Notes: generated by a model not told the origin, from the sequence alone. A stretch of 64,000 nucleotides of DNA from Microbacterium gorillae (GCF_000826185.2 NZ_LN648870.1:62001-126000), one strand, 5' to 3'. Counted from the stretch's first letter, positions 9,537-19,510 are shown. Made by a program: numbers and translations.

Positions 9537-11977
9537 ACACGCGCTCGGTGATCGCCGGTGGTGCCTACGTCGCCGTCATGGCTGCGCTCGGTCTGGTCGC
9601 GGTCTGGCCGATCTACCAGTCGCTCGCCGTGGTCTGGATCGTGCTTGCCGCCTCCCTGGTCGGGGCGGCGGTGGCGGCGCTCAGCGTGCGCTATCGCTGG
9701 CCGTGGTGGGGATGGACGGCGGCGCTCGTCGGTGGCTGGCTGCTGATCGGGATCGGTCTCGGGATCCCTGCGCGCTGGGCGGGCGGTTCGGTGTGGCCGG
9801 GTGGCGTCGTGGACGTCCTCACCGCGCCGATCCTGGGTTTCAAGGACCTCGCGACGGTCCCGCTGCCGGTCGGCGAGTACCGCAACCTCCTGGTCGTGGC
9901 GGGCGTGGTGTTCCTCGTCGCGGTCTTCGTCGCCGTCCGCCGGTGCGGGCAGTCCTCGTCCCGCGCGGCGTGGGCGGTCCCGGTGGCGGCGCTGATGCCG
10001 GTGTTCGGCCTGGTCTTCGGGCGCACCTCGACGTCGAGCCCGCTGCGACTGGGCGGGTTCGAACTGGCGGCTCCCGTCGAGACCGCGACAGGCGCCGCCG
10101 CGCTGCTGGCGAGCGTCGGTTGGCTCGCCTGGCGGGCGCGCGATTCGCGCCGCTCCGCTCTGCACCGTGCGGCCGAGGCCACCGGAATCGTGCGGCGGCG
10201 AGCGGCCACCACGGGTGCGATGGTCCGTCGGGGCGCGCTCGCGGCCGGGATGATCGTCGTCGCGCTCATCGTCGGGATCGTCGTCACGCCCACCCTGGCT
10301 GACGCCCGCCCCCGGACGGTCCTGCGCACCGCCGTGGGCCCGGAGATCTCCGACACCGATGCGCTCAGTCCGCTGGCGACCTACCGCAACCGCTTCCGCG
10401 ACGACACGTACGAGACGCCCCTGTTCTCGATCACCGCGAACGGGCCGTTGCCGGACCGCGTGCGGATCGCGACTCTGGTCTCCTACGACGGAACCGCGTA
10501 CCGCGCGTCCACCGGCGAGGACGGTGCGTTCCAGCGCGTGCCGTCGCGCCTGTCGACGCCGGCGGGCACCGAGGCCACCGCGACCATCACGATCGCCGGA
10601 CTGGGCGGGGTCTGGGTGCCGAGTTTCGGGTCCCTCGCCACCATTGATTTCACCGCGGGAGACGCGCCCACTCTCGCCGATCGCTTCTACTACGACGCCG
10701 GCACGCAGACCGCTCTGGAGTCCGCGGGCCTGAACTCCGGGGACGCCTACCGCATGACGGCCGTGATCCCCACCGTCCCGGACCTCGCCACCGTCGCCTC
10801 ACCGAACGCGGCCGCGACGGTGCAGCCGCCGCCGAATCTGGAGCGGTGGCTCGAGGAGGAGAACCCCGCCCACAGCGGGGCCGGTCTGGTCGAGGTCATC
10901 GGCGCGCTGCGCGAGCGCGGCTACCTCAGCCACGCGCTGAGCATCGACGAGGGCGAGCCGCCCCTGTGGATGCGCGACCTGGACGGTTACACGTTCCGTT
11001 CCTCAGCCTCCGGACATTCGCTGGCGCGGGTGGATCAGCTGTTCCGTCAGCTGCTCGAGCGCGAGTCGCAGGCGGCCGAGCAGGGCGCAGGCGCGTCCCT
11101 GGTAGCCGCCGTCGGCGACGACGAGCAGTTCGCCGTCGCGAGTGCGATCATCGCGCAGAGCCTCGGCTTCCCGTCGCGGGTCGTGGTGGGCGTGCGGACC
11201 TCTGCCGAGGGTCAGGACCTGCCCGCCTGCACCGACGGCACGTGCACGTCGGGCGACGTCTCGGCCTGGCTGGAGGTGCAGGACGCCGACGGCCTCTGGC
11301 ACCCGCTGGACACCACGCCGCAGCACAGCGATGACGTGCAGACGAAGACGAAGCGCGAACGCGATCCGGAGGTTCCCACCACCGTGCGCCCGCGGTCCGC
11401 TCAGGAGGTTGCCCCGCCGGATCCGCTGGGTCAGCAGGCCGCGGAGAGCCCGGACGACCCGAACGGGGGAGCGGACCTCGGTGCGCTGTGGCAGATCGTG
11501 CGCATCGCGGGGCTGTCCCTGCTCGGATTGATCATCGTGCTGGCGCCGTTCCTCGGCGTCCTCATCGCCAAGGTCCTCCGACGCCGAAGTCGACGGGGAG
11601 ATCCCGATCGCGCCCGCGCCGTCGCCGGCGGCTGGGAGGAGTACGTCGACGCGGCCGTCGACGCCGGTCATCCGGCTCCCTCGACCCAGACGCGCCACGA
11701 ACTCGCCGCCCTCTACGCCACCCCCTCCGGACCGGAGCTGGCGACCCGCGCCGATCACGCCGTGTTCTCCGGAACCGCCGTCGCCGACGACGAGGCGTCC
11801 CGGTTCTGGGAGATCGTCGGCGACGAACGCCGCGCGCTCAGCTCCGACCTCGGATGGTGGCGCCGGGTGCGGGCGGCCTTATCGTTGAAATCGTTCACGC
11901 GGCGGATGGCCGCGCGACCCCGCCCCGCGTCCTCGACGCGATCGGAGAGGAGGACACGTCGCGACAGCGACGTCTGA
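9533..11977 (+). CDS. TgpA-like membrane protein with degenerate transglutaminase domain
   Basis: An 814-residue polytopic protein. About six N-terminal helices (residues 5-260) precede an extracellular part with a transglutaminase-like core (about 500-600), one more helix (about 660-685) and a cytoplasmic tail. In catalytic members the core has a Cys in G-x-C-E, a His in HAW and an Asp. Here the matching segments read GDDEQFA and GDVSAWLEV followed by HPLDTTP. The nucleophile position is therefore D530 and the His position S577, while D593 is kept. The domain should not have protease or transglutaminase activity and is probably structural or ligand-binding. It starts inside the DUF58 stop codon (ATGA). 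The family commonly follows MoxR-DUF58 pairs. Confidence 0.88.
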   Translation: MNTRSVIAGGAYVAVMAALGLVAVWPIYQSLAVVWIVLAASLVGAAVAALSVRYRWPWWGWTAALVGGWLLIGIGLGIPARWAGGSVWPGGVVDVLTAPILGFKDLATVPLPVGEYRNLLVVAGVVFLVAVFVAVRRCGQSSSRAAWAVPVAALMPVFGLVFGRTSTSSPLRLGGFELAAPVETATGAAALLASVGWLAWRARDSRRSALHRAAEATGIVRRRAATTGAMVRRGALAAGMIVVALIVGIVVTPTLADARPRTVLRTAVGPEISDTDALSPLATYRNRFRDDTYETPLFSITANGPLPDRVRIATLVSYDGTAYRASTGEDGAFQRVPSRLSTPAGTEATATITIAGLGGVWVPSFGSLATIDFTAGDAPTLADRFYYDAGTQTALESAGLNSGDAYRMTAVIPTVPDLATVASPNAAATVQPPPNLERWLEEENPAHSGAGLVEVIGALRERGYLSHALSIDEGEPPLWMRDLDGYTFRSSASGHSLARVDQLFRQLLERESQAAEQGAGASLVAAVGDDEQFAVASAIIAQSLGFPSRVVVGVRTSAEGQDLPACTDGTCTSGDVSAWLEVQDADGLWHPLDTTPQHSDDVQTKTKRERDPEVPTTVRPRSAQEVAPPDPLGQQAAESPDDPNGGADLGALWQIVRIAGLSLLGLIIVLAPFLGVLIAKVLRRRSRRGDPDRARAVAGGWEEYVDAAVDAGHPAPSTQTRHELAALYATPSGPELATRADHAVFSGTAVADDEASRFWEIVGDERRALSSDLGWWRRVRAALSLKSFTRRMAARPRPASSTRSERRTRRDSDV

Positions 11978-11982
11978 CCGCT

Positions 11983-13726
11983 ATGCCTGATATCAATCCG
12001 TCCGGTTCGAGCATGGTCGTGGTGCTCATCGCCGTCATCGTCTGGGTTCTCGTGATCGCCGCCCTCTACGTCTGGATGTCGCTGGCGTGCGTCGCCGTGC
12101 TGCGCAAGACCGGCGACAAGGAAGCCACGTGGGCCGGCTGGGTCCCCATCTACAACGTCATGCTGCTGTTCAAGGCGGCGGGCATGAACCCTCTGCTGGG
12201 GCTGCTGGTCATCCCGTTCAGCTCCCTGGTCTTCCTCTTCCTCGGCGTCAAGCTGAGTCCGCGGTTCGGGTTGTCCCCGCTGTGGGCCATCCTGGCGTTC
12301 TTCGCGCCCGTGATCTGGCTGAGCGTGATCGGCTGGGGCTCGGCGCGTTGGCTCGGTCCCGAGCCCACGCAGCGCGATGCGTACGCTTACGCGATGGATC
12401 CGTACGCCAGCGCCCCCGGGGCCACCGGGGACCTCAGCCCCCAGGTCAGCGACCTGTTCGGCGCCGCCCTGCATCAGACCACGGCGGGCGCGGACGGGCG
12501 TCCCGTGCACGCCGCGTCGCCGGTGGCGGCCGTGGCTCCGGCGCCGTCCGCGGCCGCATACGACCCGCAGATCTTCGCCACCGAGCAGCCCGCGGTCCCG
12601 GGACAGCCGGCGGTGCCGGTCGCCGAACCGGGCATCCACGACACGACCGCCTTCGTCGCTCCGCCCGCGTACACTCCGCCGACGGCCGAGCCCATCGCGC
12701 CGGTGTCGAGCCCGTTCGCCGCGCCCCCGACCGCGGCCGCTGACGCGGATGTCGCCCGACCGGCGGCGGGAGGTCACGGCGTCGTGGACGCACCTTTCGC
12801 GCCGGCCTCGGACCGGTACCCCGCTCCGGCGGCGGCAGCACCCGCTCCCGCGGAGGTCGCGCCCCGCGGCTCCCGCGGCAGTGCCCGCCGCACCCGCCGT
12901 GCCGCCCGCGGCCGAGGCCGGCCCCCGGCGAGGCGCCACCCGGTTGCGAGAGGACTCCGAGGTCATCGCTCAGGCCCGCGCCGCGATGTCCGTGCCGCCC
13001 GCACTGGAACCCGCCGAGCCGGAGCCCTTCGACGACGACGTTCCGCCGATCATCGTGCCCGGACGCGGGGCCGGCGTGCTGCCGGGGATCGTCCCGCCGC
13101 CGCCGGTGCCCGGCACCGGATGGGCCCCGACGCCCGCGGTGGACGCGGCGGACGGCGACTGGTCGCCGCGCCTGCGGCGTCGGCCCGCCGAAGCGACCGG
13201 CGAGGCCGGGCTGGAGCAGTCGGCCGAGGTGTCCGCCGTGGCCGGATCACCCGAGGCCGGCTCACCGCGCTCGGCATCGGCCGCGGTGTCAGCGCAGCAG
13301 GCCGCCGCCGAGGCGGCCGCGCACGAGGCAGCCGCGAACGAGCCCGCGGACGAGGACTTCGACGAGGCGACGCAGCTCGCCGTGCGACGTCGCACCACGG
13401 TGTGGACCCTGGGACTGCCGATGGGGCGGTCGGTGGAGCTGACCGGGACCGTGGTTCTGCTCGGGCGCCGCCCGGACGCCGGCGATTCCGACGCCCAGCT
13501 CGTGCCCGTCCAGGACGGCACGCGCACGGTGTCCAAGACGCACGCCCGGCTGGAACTGCTGGACGGCTCGTGGCACATCGTCGACCTCGACTCCACGAAC
13601 GGTGTGGTGCTGCTCGGCGCCGACGGCGGCGAGACGGAGATCGCACCGCAGCAGCGGGTGGCGCTCACCGAGCGATTCCTCCTCGGCGACGCCGAATTCA
13701 CCCTCGCCGGAGCCGACCCGCGATGA
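11983..13726 (+). CDS. DUF5684 membrane protein with C-terminal FHA domain, frameshifted
   Basis: Residues 10-120 from ATG 11983 hold about four membrane helices with the DUF5684 phrase WAGWVPIYNVMLLFKAAG. A long Ala/Pro-rich linker follows. The C-terminal FHA domain (GRRPD, SKTHARL, STNG), which binds phosphothreonine, lies in the next reading frame. The two frames join cleanly if one C is removed from the CCCC run at 12862-12865, giving a continuous Ala/Pro linker. So the gene has a one-base insertion: a sequencing error, a recent mutation, or slippage. Without slippage the N-terminal half reads on in a nonsense frame, and the FHA part would need its own start, for example ATG 12986. Just before the FHA domain, DEATQLAVRRR resembles the GarA/Fha phosphoacceptor region. 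It overlaps the next gene by 4 nt. Confidence 0.75.
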
Positions 13727-14418
13727 CGTCTGACCCGGCGGACGAGCGCCCGGATGAGGACACCGTTCCCCGTCCGCGCCGCGCGTCCGCCGCGTCCGCC
13801 GACCGGGCGGACGAGATCGAGACCGTGCGCAGTGCGCGCCCCGGCGTGCCGGAGGACCTCGATGAGACGGTGCTCAGTGCGCGTCGTGGTGGTGGATCGA
13901 ACGCGGAGGACCTCGATGCCACGGTGATCAGCGCCCGCCGTGCGAGCGGGACGGCTCCGGAGGACCTCGAAACCACCGTGCTCGGCTCCCGCCGGGGCGG
14001 CGCACCACGACGCGAGCCCGGCGTCGTGACCGCGCAGTTGGACACCACCCAGGTCGCCGCGGACGGCGCGCCGCAGGACGAGGCGGACCCGGCGGCGTCG
14101 GAGGACACCGTCGTCGTCTCGCGTCGTCGCGCCCGCACCGCGGATCTCGTCGACCCGCCCGTGCAGCGCCAGGCGCACGAGCCGGACGCGGCGATCCTGC
14201 GCGAGGCCTACCGGCCGCGCGAGATCCCGCGCACGGAGATCCAGCGAACGCCCGCCGCGGCCGGCCCACCACCGCAGGTGCCGGCGGACACGATGGCCGA
14301 CGAGGCGCACCGCAGCGAGCGGGCGCGTCGCCGGTTCTGGATCGGCGCGGCGATCGTGGCCGTCGTCATCGTGGCTGCGGTGGTCTCGGCGACGCTGATC
14401 GTTCTGTCGATGCTCTGA
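13723..14418 (+). CDS. Single-pass membrane protein with repeated acidic-Thr-Val-basic motifs
   Basis: A 231-residue protein of no family I recognise. A single C-terminal helix (about 205-229) preceded by RSERARRR places the long N-terminal tail in the cytoplasm. The tail repeats a short motif in which acidic residues precede Thr-Val and basic residues usually follow: EDTVPRPRR (T14), IETVRSAR (T34), DETVLSARR (T49), DATVISARR (T67), ETTVLGSRR (T85) and EDTVVVSRRR (T129). Acidic residues before Thr and a hydrophobic residue after it are typical of actinobacterial kinase sites and FHA ligands. With a kinase at the head of the operon and an FHA gene overlapping it (ATGA), a multi-site phosphoacceptor scaffold is the obvious inference. 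It is the last gene of the operon. Confidence 0.72.
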   Translation: MTSDPADERPDEDTVPRPRRASAASADRADEIETVRSARPGVPEDLDETVLSARRGGGSNAEDLDATVISARRASGTAPEDLETTVLGSRRGGAPRREPGVVTAQLDTTQVAADGAPQDEADPAASEDTVVVSRRRARTADLVDPPVQRQAHEPDAAILREAYRPREIPRTEIQRTPAAAGPPPQVPADTMADEAHRSERARRRFWIGAAIVAVVIVAAVVSATLIVLSML

Positions 14419-14420
14419 TC

Positions 14421-14449
14421 CACCCGCGCCGCACCCGTGTCGGCGGGTG
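14421..14449 (+). terminator. Possible terminator after the kinase/FHA operon
   Basis: Starting 2 nt after the stop codon, CACCCGC (14421-14427) pairs with GCGGGTG (14443-14449); with a small bulge the stem can extend to about 9 bp. The sequence AGGGTTCTCTC follows. There is no real T-run, so this is a moderate candidate. Confidence 0.4.
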
Positions 14450-14619
14450 AGGGTTCTCTCACCCCGTCCGGTCCGTCGAAAGAGCGTCACGAGGCCGAAA
14501 CGACGGGCCCTGCGCCGGCGGGTCCGCGCACTACGGAATCTGCACTGCACTCTCGGTCGGGAGGTCTGAAAATAGTACTGAACTGGCCTTTATCCCCGAA
14601 CGCGAGGCTTGCAGGGCGG

Positions 14620-14625
14620 TAGAAT
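14620..14625 (+). promoter_or_regulatory. -10 element (TAGAAT) for the HNH gene, leaderless
   Basis: TAGAAT lies 6 nt before the ATG at 14632, so transcription would begin at or next to the start codon. No ribosome binding site is visible and no good -35 was found. The rest of 14450-14619 holds nothing recognisable apart from an AT-rich patch around 14570-14600. Confidence 0.55.
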
Positions 14626-14631
14626 CGATGG

Positions 14632-16122
14632 ATGGAGACCTCGATGGAGCGGGCCCGGGAGATGATGGCACAGGCCGTCGTCGCCGTCACCGGGACGCTT
14701 CACGACGGGGCCGCTCGGGCGGCGCGCGGAGCCGATCTCCTGGACTTCGCGGTTGAGGCCGGCGCTCTGCTCCGAGCCGCGCAAGCGGCCCTGATCATCG
14801 CTACGAGCGAGGCCGACCGCCGCTCCGCCGGAACGGGTCGGGATCGTTTCGACCTCGCGTGCGGATGCCGCAACGTGAACGAACTGATGCAACGCGCCAC
14901 CGGCGCGGCTCCGGGGGTGGTCAAGCAGTGGAGTCGACTCGGTGCGCTCGTGCGCGAGGACCTCGGCCTGAACGGCGAACCGCGGTCGGCCCGATTCCCG
15001 GCGCTGCGGGACGCCCTGATGAGCGGACGGATCGGAGCCGACGGGCTCGCGGCCGCGGCCCTGCCTCTCGACGCGGTCCGTGATCGGGTCCCCGCTGACG
15101 ACCTCGCGGTGGCCGATCGAGCCCTCGCCGACGTCGCCGGGGTGAACGAGGACGATCTGGTGCTCACCGAGCGAACGATGAGTGCGGGGGACTGGGGCGC
15201 CCCCGCGCCGGCGGAGGCGGAGACTACGACCCGCCGCTCGGTGCCGGCCATGGCCGACTGCCTCAGCGTGCACGCGGGTGCGTGGGCGGCGGCGCTGGAT
15301 CAGGACGGGGCGGAGCCGCAGGAGGATCGCGCCCGACGGCTGCGCGCCCTGTACTTCGGGCGCGCGCGGGACGGTGTGGTCAGTCTGCACGGACGGCTCC
15401 TGCCCGAGGTCGCGGCGCAGTTGCAGACGGCCATCGACGCCATCATCAACCCCCACGGCAAGGATGCCGGAGTCCGATTCCGCGACACCGCCGGCGAAGG
15501 CGATCCTCGCGATGAGCGCACGGCCGGGCAGTGCCGCCATGACGCGTTCGCCACGATCCTCGCCGTCGCCGCGAGCTCCGACCTCCCCGTCATCGGCGGG
15601 GCCGCACCGACGTTGGTCGTCCATGTCGACGAACCGGACCTCTGCGCCGGCACGGGATGGGCGCGGATGAACGGTGTCGACGCGACCGGAACCGATGTCC
15701 ACGTCCCCGTCGCCGTCGCGACGCACACCGCCTGCATCGGCCAGATCCAGCGGGTCGTCACCGGGCGCGACGGTCGCGTGCTGGCGACCACGATCACCGA
15801 TCGCATCTTCAACGCCACCCAGCGCCGAGCGATCGCCGCACGGGACCGGACCTGCGTCATCCCCGGGTGCCACACCCCCGCGCGGTGGTGCGAGTTCCAC
15901 CACGTCACGGAATACAAGGACGGTGGCCCGACCAGCATCGACAACGGTGTCCTGCTGTGTTGGAACCACCACCGATTCCTCGACACCAACGGCTGGGCGG
16001 TCCGCATGACCGCAGGCGTCCCGGAGGTCCAAGCCCCAGCGTGGATCGACCGCACCCGCCGGTGGCGCTCCACGCGCCCGCCCGCTCCGGTCCGTCGTCT
16101 GCGGACTCCCGCCCGCACATGA
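14632..16122 (+). CDS. HNH endonuclease with DUF222 domain (13E12 repeat family)
   Basis: A 496-residue member of the actinobacterial 13E12/DUF222 family. The helical DUF222 region covers about residues 1-320. The HNH nuclease lies near the C-terminus: CVIPGC, WCEFHHV, an Asn in IDNGVLLC, and WNHHRF. The paired CxxxC/CxxH cysteines and the EFHH core look intact. These proteins occur in many copies in actinobacterial genomes and are thought to be nucleases of selfish or defensive elements; the role is not proven. The ATG at 14632 follows a -10 box directly, suggesting a leaderless mRNA; an in-frame ATG at 14644 is an alternative. It stands alone between the kinase cluster and the str operon. 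Confidence 0.88.
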   Translation: METSMERAREMMAQAVVAVTGTLHDGAARAARGADLLDFAVEAGALLRAAQAALIIATSEADRRSAGTGRDRFDLACGCRNVNELMQRATGAAPGVVKQWSRLGALVREDLGLNGEPRSARFPALRDALMSGRIGADGLAAAALPLDAVRDRVPADDLAVADRALADVAGVNEDDLVLTERTMSAGDWGAPAPAEAETTTRRSVPAMADCLSVHAGAWAAALDQDGAEPQEDRARRLRALYFGRARDGVVSLHGRLLPEVAAQLQTAIDAIINPHGKDAGVRFRDTAGEGDPRDERTAGQCRHDAFATILAVAASSDLPVIGGAAPTLVVHVDEPDLCAGTGWARMNGVDATGTDVHVPVAVATHTACIGQIQRVVTGRDGRVLATTITDRIFNATQRRAIAARDRTCVIPGCHTPARWCEFHHVTEYKDGGPTSIDNGVLLCWNHHRFLDTNGWAVRMTAGVPEVQAPAWIDRTRRWRSTRPPAPVRRLRTPART

Positions 16123-16169
16123 CGGTCCGCGGAGTCCGGCGACGCGAGTTTCGGCGCGACACGCCCGCG

Positions 16170-16199
16170 TTGCCGGGGGAATCGAAATACGCGTAGTAT
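16170..16199 (+). promoter_or_regulatory. Candidate promoter of the str operon
   Basis: TTGCCG (16170-16175) and TAGTAT (16194-16199) are 18 nt apart, a good match to a housekeeping promoter. It would give a leader of about 235 nt before rpsL. The stretch 16123-16439 contains no convincing gene; apart from this promoter and the rpsL ribosome binding site I see no defined element in it. Confidence 0.55.
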
Positions 16200-16439
16200 G
16201 GGAGGGTGTGCGCGCCCGCGTGCCTACGGTCCTGCCTGCAGGTCCACGGTGAGCGGAAGCGGACACATCTCGGGACGGGCCTGCGAACAGGTCACCCCCA
16301 CGGCATATCCACCCACAGCGTGTCAGTGATTCTGGCGCGCGGGCGGATGAACGTGAAGCCCCTCGACACGAAGAGAAATCTTCTCACTGCGGGGGACGAG
16401 AACACGAGCTGTCACCGTGCAGCAAATCAAGGAGAAGAA

Positions 16440-16808
16440 GTGCCAACTATTCAGCAGTTGGTTCGCAAGGGACGGACGCCCAAGGTCACCAAGACCAAGG
16501 CTCCCGCCCTGAAGGCGAACCCGCAGCAGCGCGGCGTGTGCACCCGCGTGTACACCACCACCCCGAAGAAGCCGAACTCGGCGATGCGCAAGGTCGCTCG
16601 TGTGAAGCTGTCCAACGGTACCGAGGTCACCGCGTACATCCCCGGTGAGGGCCACAACCTGCAGGAGCACTCGATGGTGCTCGTGCGCGGTGGTCGTGTG
16701 AAGGACCTCCCCGGTGTCCGCTACAAGATCGTGCGTGGCGCTCTCGACACGCAGGCTGTCAAGAACCGTAAGCAGGCTCGTTCCCGCTACGGCGCGAAGA
16801 AGGGCTGA
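16440..16808 (+). CDS. rpsL: 30S ribosomal protein S12
   Basis: Ribosomal protein S12 of the decoding centre, 122 residues, full length. Conserved segments [12 protein letters not shown] (site of streptomycin-resistance substitutions in other species, unmodified here) and [10 protein letters not shown] are present. The start is GTG 16440, with AAGGAG (16429-16434) just upstream; ATGs further upstream would add sequence not found in S12. It is the first gene of the rpsL-rpsG-fusA-tuf operon. Confidence 0.98.
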   Translation: MPTIQQLVRKGRTPKVTKTKAPALKANPQQRGVCTRVYTTTPKKPNSAMRKVARVKLSNGTEVTAYIPGEGHNLQEHSMVLVRGGRVKDLPGVRYKIVRGALDTQAVKNRKQARSRYGAKKG

Positions 16809-16813
16809 GTCCA

Positions 16814-17284
16814 ATGCCTCGTAAGGGTCCCGCCCCCAAGCGCCCGGTCGTCAACGACCCGGTATACGGCGCACCGATCGTCACGTCGCTCGTGAACAAG
16901 ATCCTCGTCGACGGCAAGAAGTCGCTCGCCGAGTCGATCGTCTACGGCGCCCTCTCGGGTGTCGAGGAGAAGAGCGGCCAGGACGCCGTCGCAACGCTGA
17001 AGAAGGCGCTCGACAACGTCCGTCCCACCCTCGAGGTCCGCAGCCGCCGTGTCGGTGGCTCGACCTACCAGGTTCCGGTTGAGGTCAAGCCGCACCGCGC
17101 GAACACGCTCGCGCTGCGCTGGCTCGTGTCGTACGCGAAGGGTCGTCGTGAGAAGACGATGACCGAGCGCCTGCGCAACGAGATCCTCGATGCGGCGAAC
17201 GGCCTGGGTGCCGCGGTCAAGCGCCGCGAAGACACCCACAAGATGGCCGAGTCGAACCGCGCCTTCGCTCACTACCGCTGGTAA
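16814..17284 (+). CDS. rpsG: 30S ribosomal protein S7
   Basis: Ribosomal protein S7, 156 residues, the usual length; it nucleates folding of the 16S 3' domain. The start [10 protein letters not shown], the central [16 protein letters not shown] and the C-terminal [15 protein letters not shown] are canonical. It begins 5 nt after rpsL and is cotranscribed with it. Confidence 0.98.
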   Translation: MPRKGPAPKRPVVNDPVYGAPIVTSLVNKILVDGKKSLAESIVYGALSGVEEKSGQDAVATLKKALDNVRPTLEVRSRRVGGSTYQVPVEVKPHRANTLALRWLVSYAKGRREKTMTERLRNEILDAANGLGAAVKRREDTHKMAESNRAFAHYRW

Positions 17285-17362
17285 TGAGCCCCTCCGGTCC
17301 GCCCGTGGTGACCCCATGGGCGGACCGGACCCTGATCCACTCCTCGATGTAAGGAAGACCCC

Positions 17363-19477
17363 GTGGCACAAGAAGTGCTCACCGACCTCAAGAAGGTCCG
17401 CAACATCGGCATCATGGCGCACATCGATGCCGGCAAGACGACGACGACCGAGCGCATCCTGTTCTACACGGGCGTCAACCACAAGATCGGCGAGACCCAC
17501 GATGGTGGCGCGACGACCGACTGGATGGAGCAGGAGCAGGAGCGTGGCATCACGATCACCTCTGCTGCTGTGACGTGCTTCTGGAACGGCACGCAGATCA
17601 ACATCATCGACACCCCCGGTCACGTGGACTTCACGGTCGAGGTGGAGCGTTCGCTCCGCGTCCTCGACGGTGCCGTCGCCGTCTTCGACGGCAAGGAGGG
17701 CGTTGAGCCCCAGTCCGAGACCGTGTGGCGTCAGGCCGACAAGTACGACGTCCCGCGTATCTGCTTCGTCAACAAGATGGACAAGCTGGGCGCCGACTTC
17801 TACTTCACGGTCGACACCATCATCAACCGCCTGAAGGCCAAGCCCCTCGTGCTCCAGCTGCCGCTGGGCTCGGAGAGCGAGTTCTACGGCGTCGTTGACC
17901 TGATCAACATGCGCGCGCTGACCTGGCCGGGCGACGCCAAGGGTGATGTCACCATGGGCGCCAAGTACGAGATCGAAGACATCCCGGCTGACCTGGTCGA
18001 GAAGGCCAACGAGTACCGCACGCTCATCCTCGAGGCCGTCGCCGAGACCGACGACGCTCTCATGGAGAAGTACTTCGGTGGCGAAGAGCTCACCGTCGAG
18101 GAGATCAAGGCGGGCATCCGCAAGCTCACGATCGCCGGCGAGCTGTACCCGGTGCTGTGTGGCTCCGCGTTCAAGAACCGCGGCGTTCAGCCGATGCTTG
18201 ACGCCGTCGTCGACTACCTGCCTTCGCCGCTGGACGTCCCCGCCATCGAGGCGAAGGACCCCAAGAACGAAGAGATCATCATCGAGCGCAAGCCTTCGAA
18301 GGACGAGCCGTTCGCGGCCCTGGCCTTCAAGATCGCCGTGCACCCGTTCTTCGGTCGTCTCACCTTCGTGCGCGTCTACTCGGGTCACCTCGACTCGGGT
18401 GCCCAGGTCATCAACTCGACCAAGGGCAAGAAGGAGCGCATCGGCAAGATCTTCCAGATGCACGCCAACAAGGAGATGCCGGTCGACTCGATGACGGCGG
18501 GTCACATCTACGCCGTGATCGGCCTCAAGGACACCACCACCGGTGACACCCTGAGCGACCCGACGCACCAGGTCGTCCTCGAGTCGATGACGTTCCCGGA
18601 GCCGGTGATCGAGGTCGCCATCGAGCCGAAGACCAAGGCTGACCAGGAGAAGCTGGGCACCGCGATCCAGAAGCTCGCCGAAGAGGACCCGACGTTCCGC
18701 GTCGAGCAGATCCAGGAGACCGGCCAGACCCTCATCAAGGGCATGGGCGAGCTGCACCTGGACATCCTCGTGGACCGCATGAAGCGCGAGTTCAAGGTCG
18801 AGGCCAACGTCGGCAAGCCGCAGGTGGCGTACCGCGAGACGATCAAGAAGGCCGTCGAGAAGCACGACTACACGCACAAGAAGCAGACCGGTGGTTCGGG
18901 TCAGTTCGCCAAGATCCAGTTCACGCTGGAGCCGATGGACGTCGAGGGCGACAAGACGTACGAGTTCGTCAACGCCGTCACCGGTGGTCGTATCCCGCGC
19001 GAGTACATCTCGCCGACCGACCAGGGCTTCCAGGACGCGATGAACGTCGGTGTCCTGGCCGGCTTCCCGATGGTGGGCGTCAAGGCCACCCTCGTTGACG
19101 GTGCCTCGCACGACGTGGACTCCTCCGAAATGGCGTTCAAGATCGCCGGCTCGATGGGCTTCAAGGAAGCTGCGCGCCGCGCGAACCCGGTCATCCTCGA
19201 GCCGATCATGGCCGTCGAGGTGCGTACTCCGGAGGAGTACATGGGTGACGTCATCGGTGACCTGAACAGCCGCCGTGGCCAGATCCAGTCGATGGAGGAC
19301 GCCCAGGGCGTCAAGGTCATCCGCGCTCAGGTGCCGCTGTCCGAGATGTTCGGCTACATCGGTGACCTGCGCTCGAAGACCTCGGGCCGCGCTGTGTACT
19401 CGATGGAGTTCAACTCCTACGCCGAGGTGCCGCGCAACGTCTCCGACGAGATCGTCCAGAAGGCCAAGGGCGAGTGA
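17363..19477 (+). CDS. fusA: Elongation factor G
   Basis: Translocation GTPase, 704 residues. The G1 motif [12 protein letters not shown] is near the N-terminus, then DTPGHVDF and NKMDKLGAD, then domain IV with [13 protein letters not shown]. Everything expected of EF-G is present and intact. The start is GTG 17363 ([14 protein letters not shown]), with AAGGAAG about 6 nt upstream. It follows rpsG after 78 nt and precedes a strong hairpin. Confidence 0.98.
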   Translation: MAQEVLTDLKKVRNIGIMAHIDAGKTTTTERILFYTGVNHKIGETHDGGATTDWMEQEQERGITITSAAVTCFWNGTQINIIDTPGHVDFTVEVERSLRVLDGAVAVFDGKEGVEPQSETVWRQADKYDVPRICFVNKMDKLGADFYFTVDTIINRLKAKPLVLQLPLGSESEFYGVVDLINMRALTWPGDAKGDVTMGAKYEIEDIPADLVEKANEYRTLILEAVAETDDALMEKYFGGEELTVEEIKAGIRKLTIAGELYPVLCGSAFKNRGVQPMLDAVVDYLPSPLDVPAIEAKDPKNEEIIIERKPSKDEPFAALAFKIAVHPFFGRLTFVRVYSGHLDSGAQVINSTKGKKERIGKIFQMHANKEMPVDSMTAGHIYAVIGLKDTTTGDTLSDPTHQVVLESMTFPEPVIEVAIEPKTKADQEKLGTAIQKLAEEDPTFRVEQIQETGQTLIKGMGELHLDILVDRMKREFKVEANVGKPQVAYRETIKKAVEKHDYTHKKQTGGSGQFAKIQFTLEPMDVEGDKTYEFVNAVTGGRIPREYISPTDQGFQDAMNVGVLAGFPMVGVKATLVDGASHDVDSSEMAFKIAGSMGFKEAARRANPVILEPIMAVEVRTPEEYMGDVIGDLNSRRGQIQSMEDAQGVKVIRAQVPLSEMFGYIGDLRSKTSGRAVYSMEFNSYAEVPRNVSDEIVQKAKGE

Positions 19478-19484
19478 TCGCCCT

Positions 19485-19510
19485 CCCGGGGGTGGGTGAC
19501 CACCCCCGGG
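19485..19510 (+). terminator. Strong hairpin between fusA and tuf
   Basis: CCCGGGGGTGG (19485-19495) pairs perfectly over 11 bp with CCACCCCCGGG (19500-19510) around a GTGA loop, 7 nt after the fusA stop. There is no T-run, so it may reduce rather than stop transcription, or stabilise the upstream mRNA. tuf probably also has its own promoter in 19511-19639, but no clear -35/-10 pair could be assigned. Confidence 0.6.

Noticed and set aside
11983..14418. A single long plus-strand frame joining the DUF5684 part to the Thr-repeat protein
   Set aside because: From about 12870 to 13722 this frame is Arg-rich nonsense while the neighbouring frame encodes an intact FHA domain; the open frame is a GC-bias artefact.
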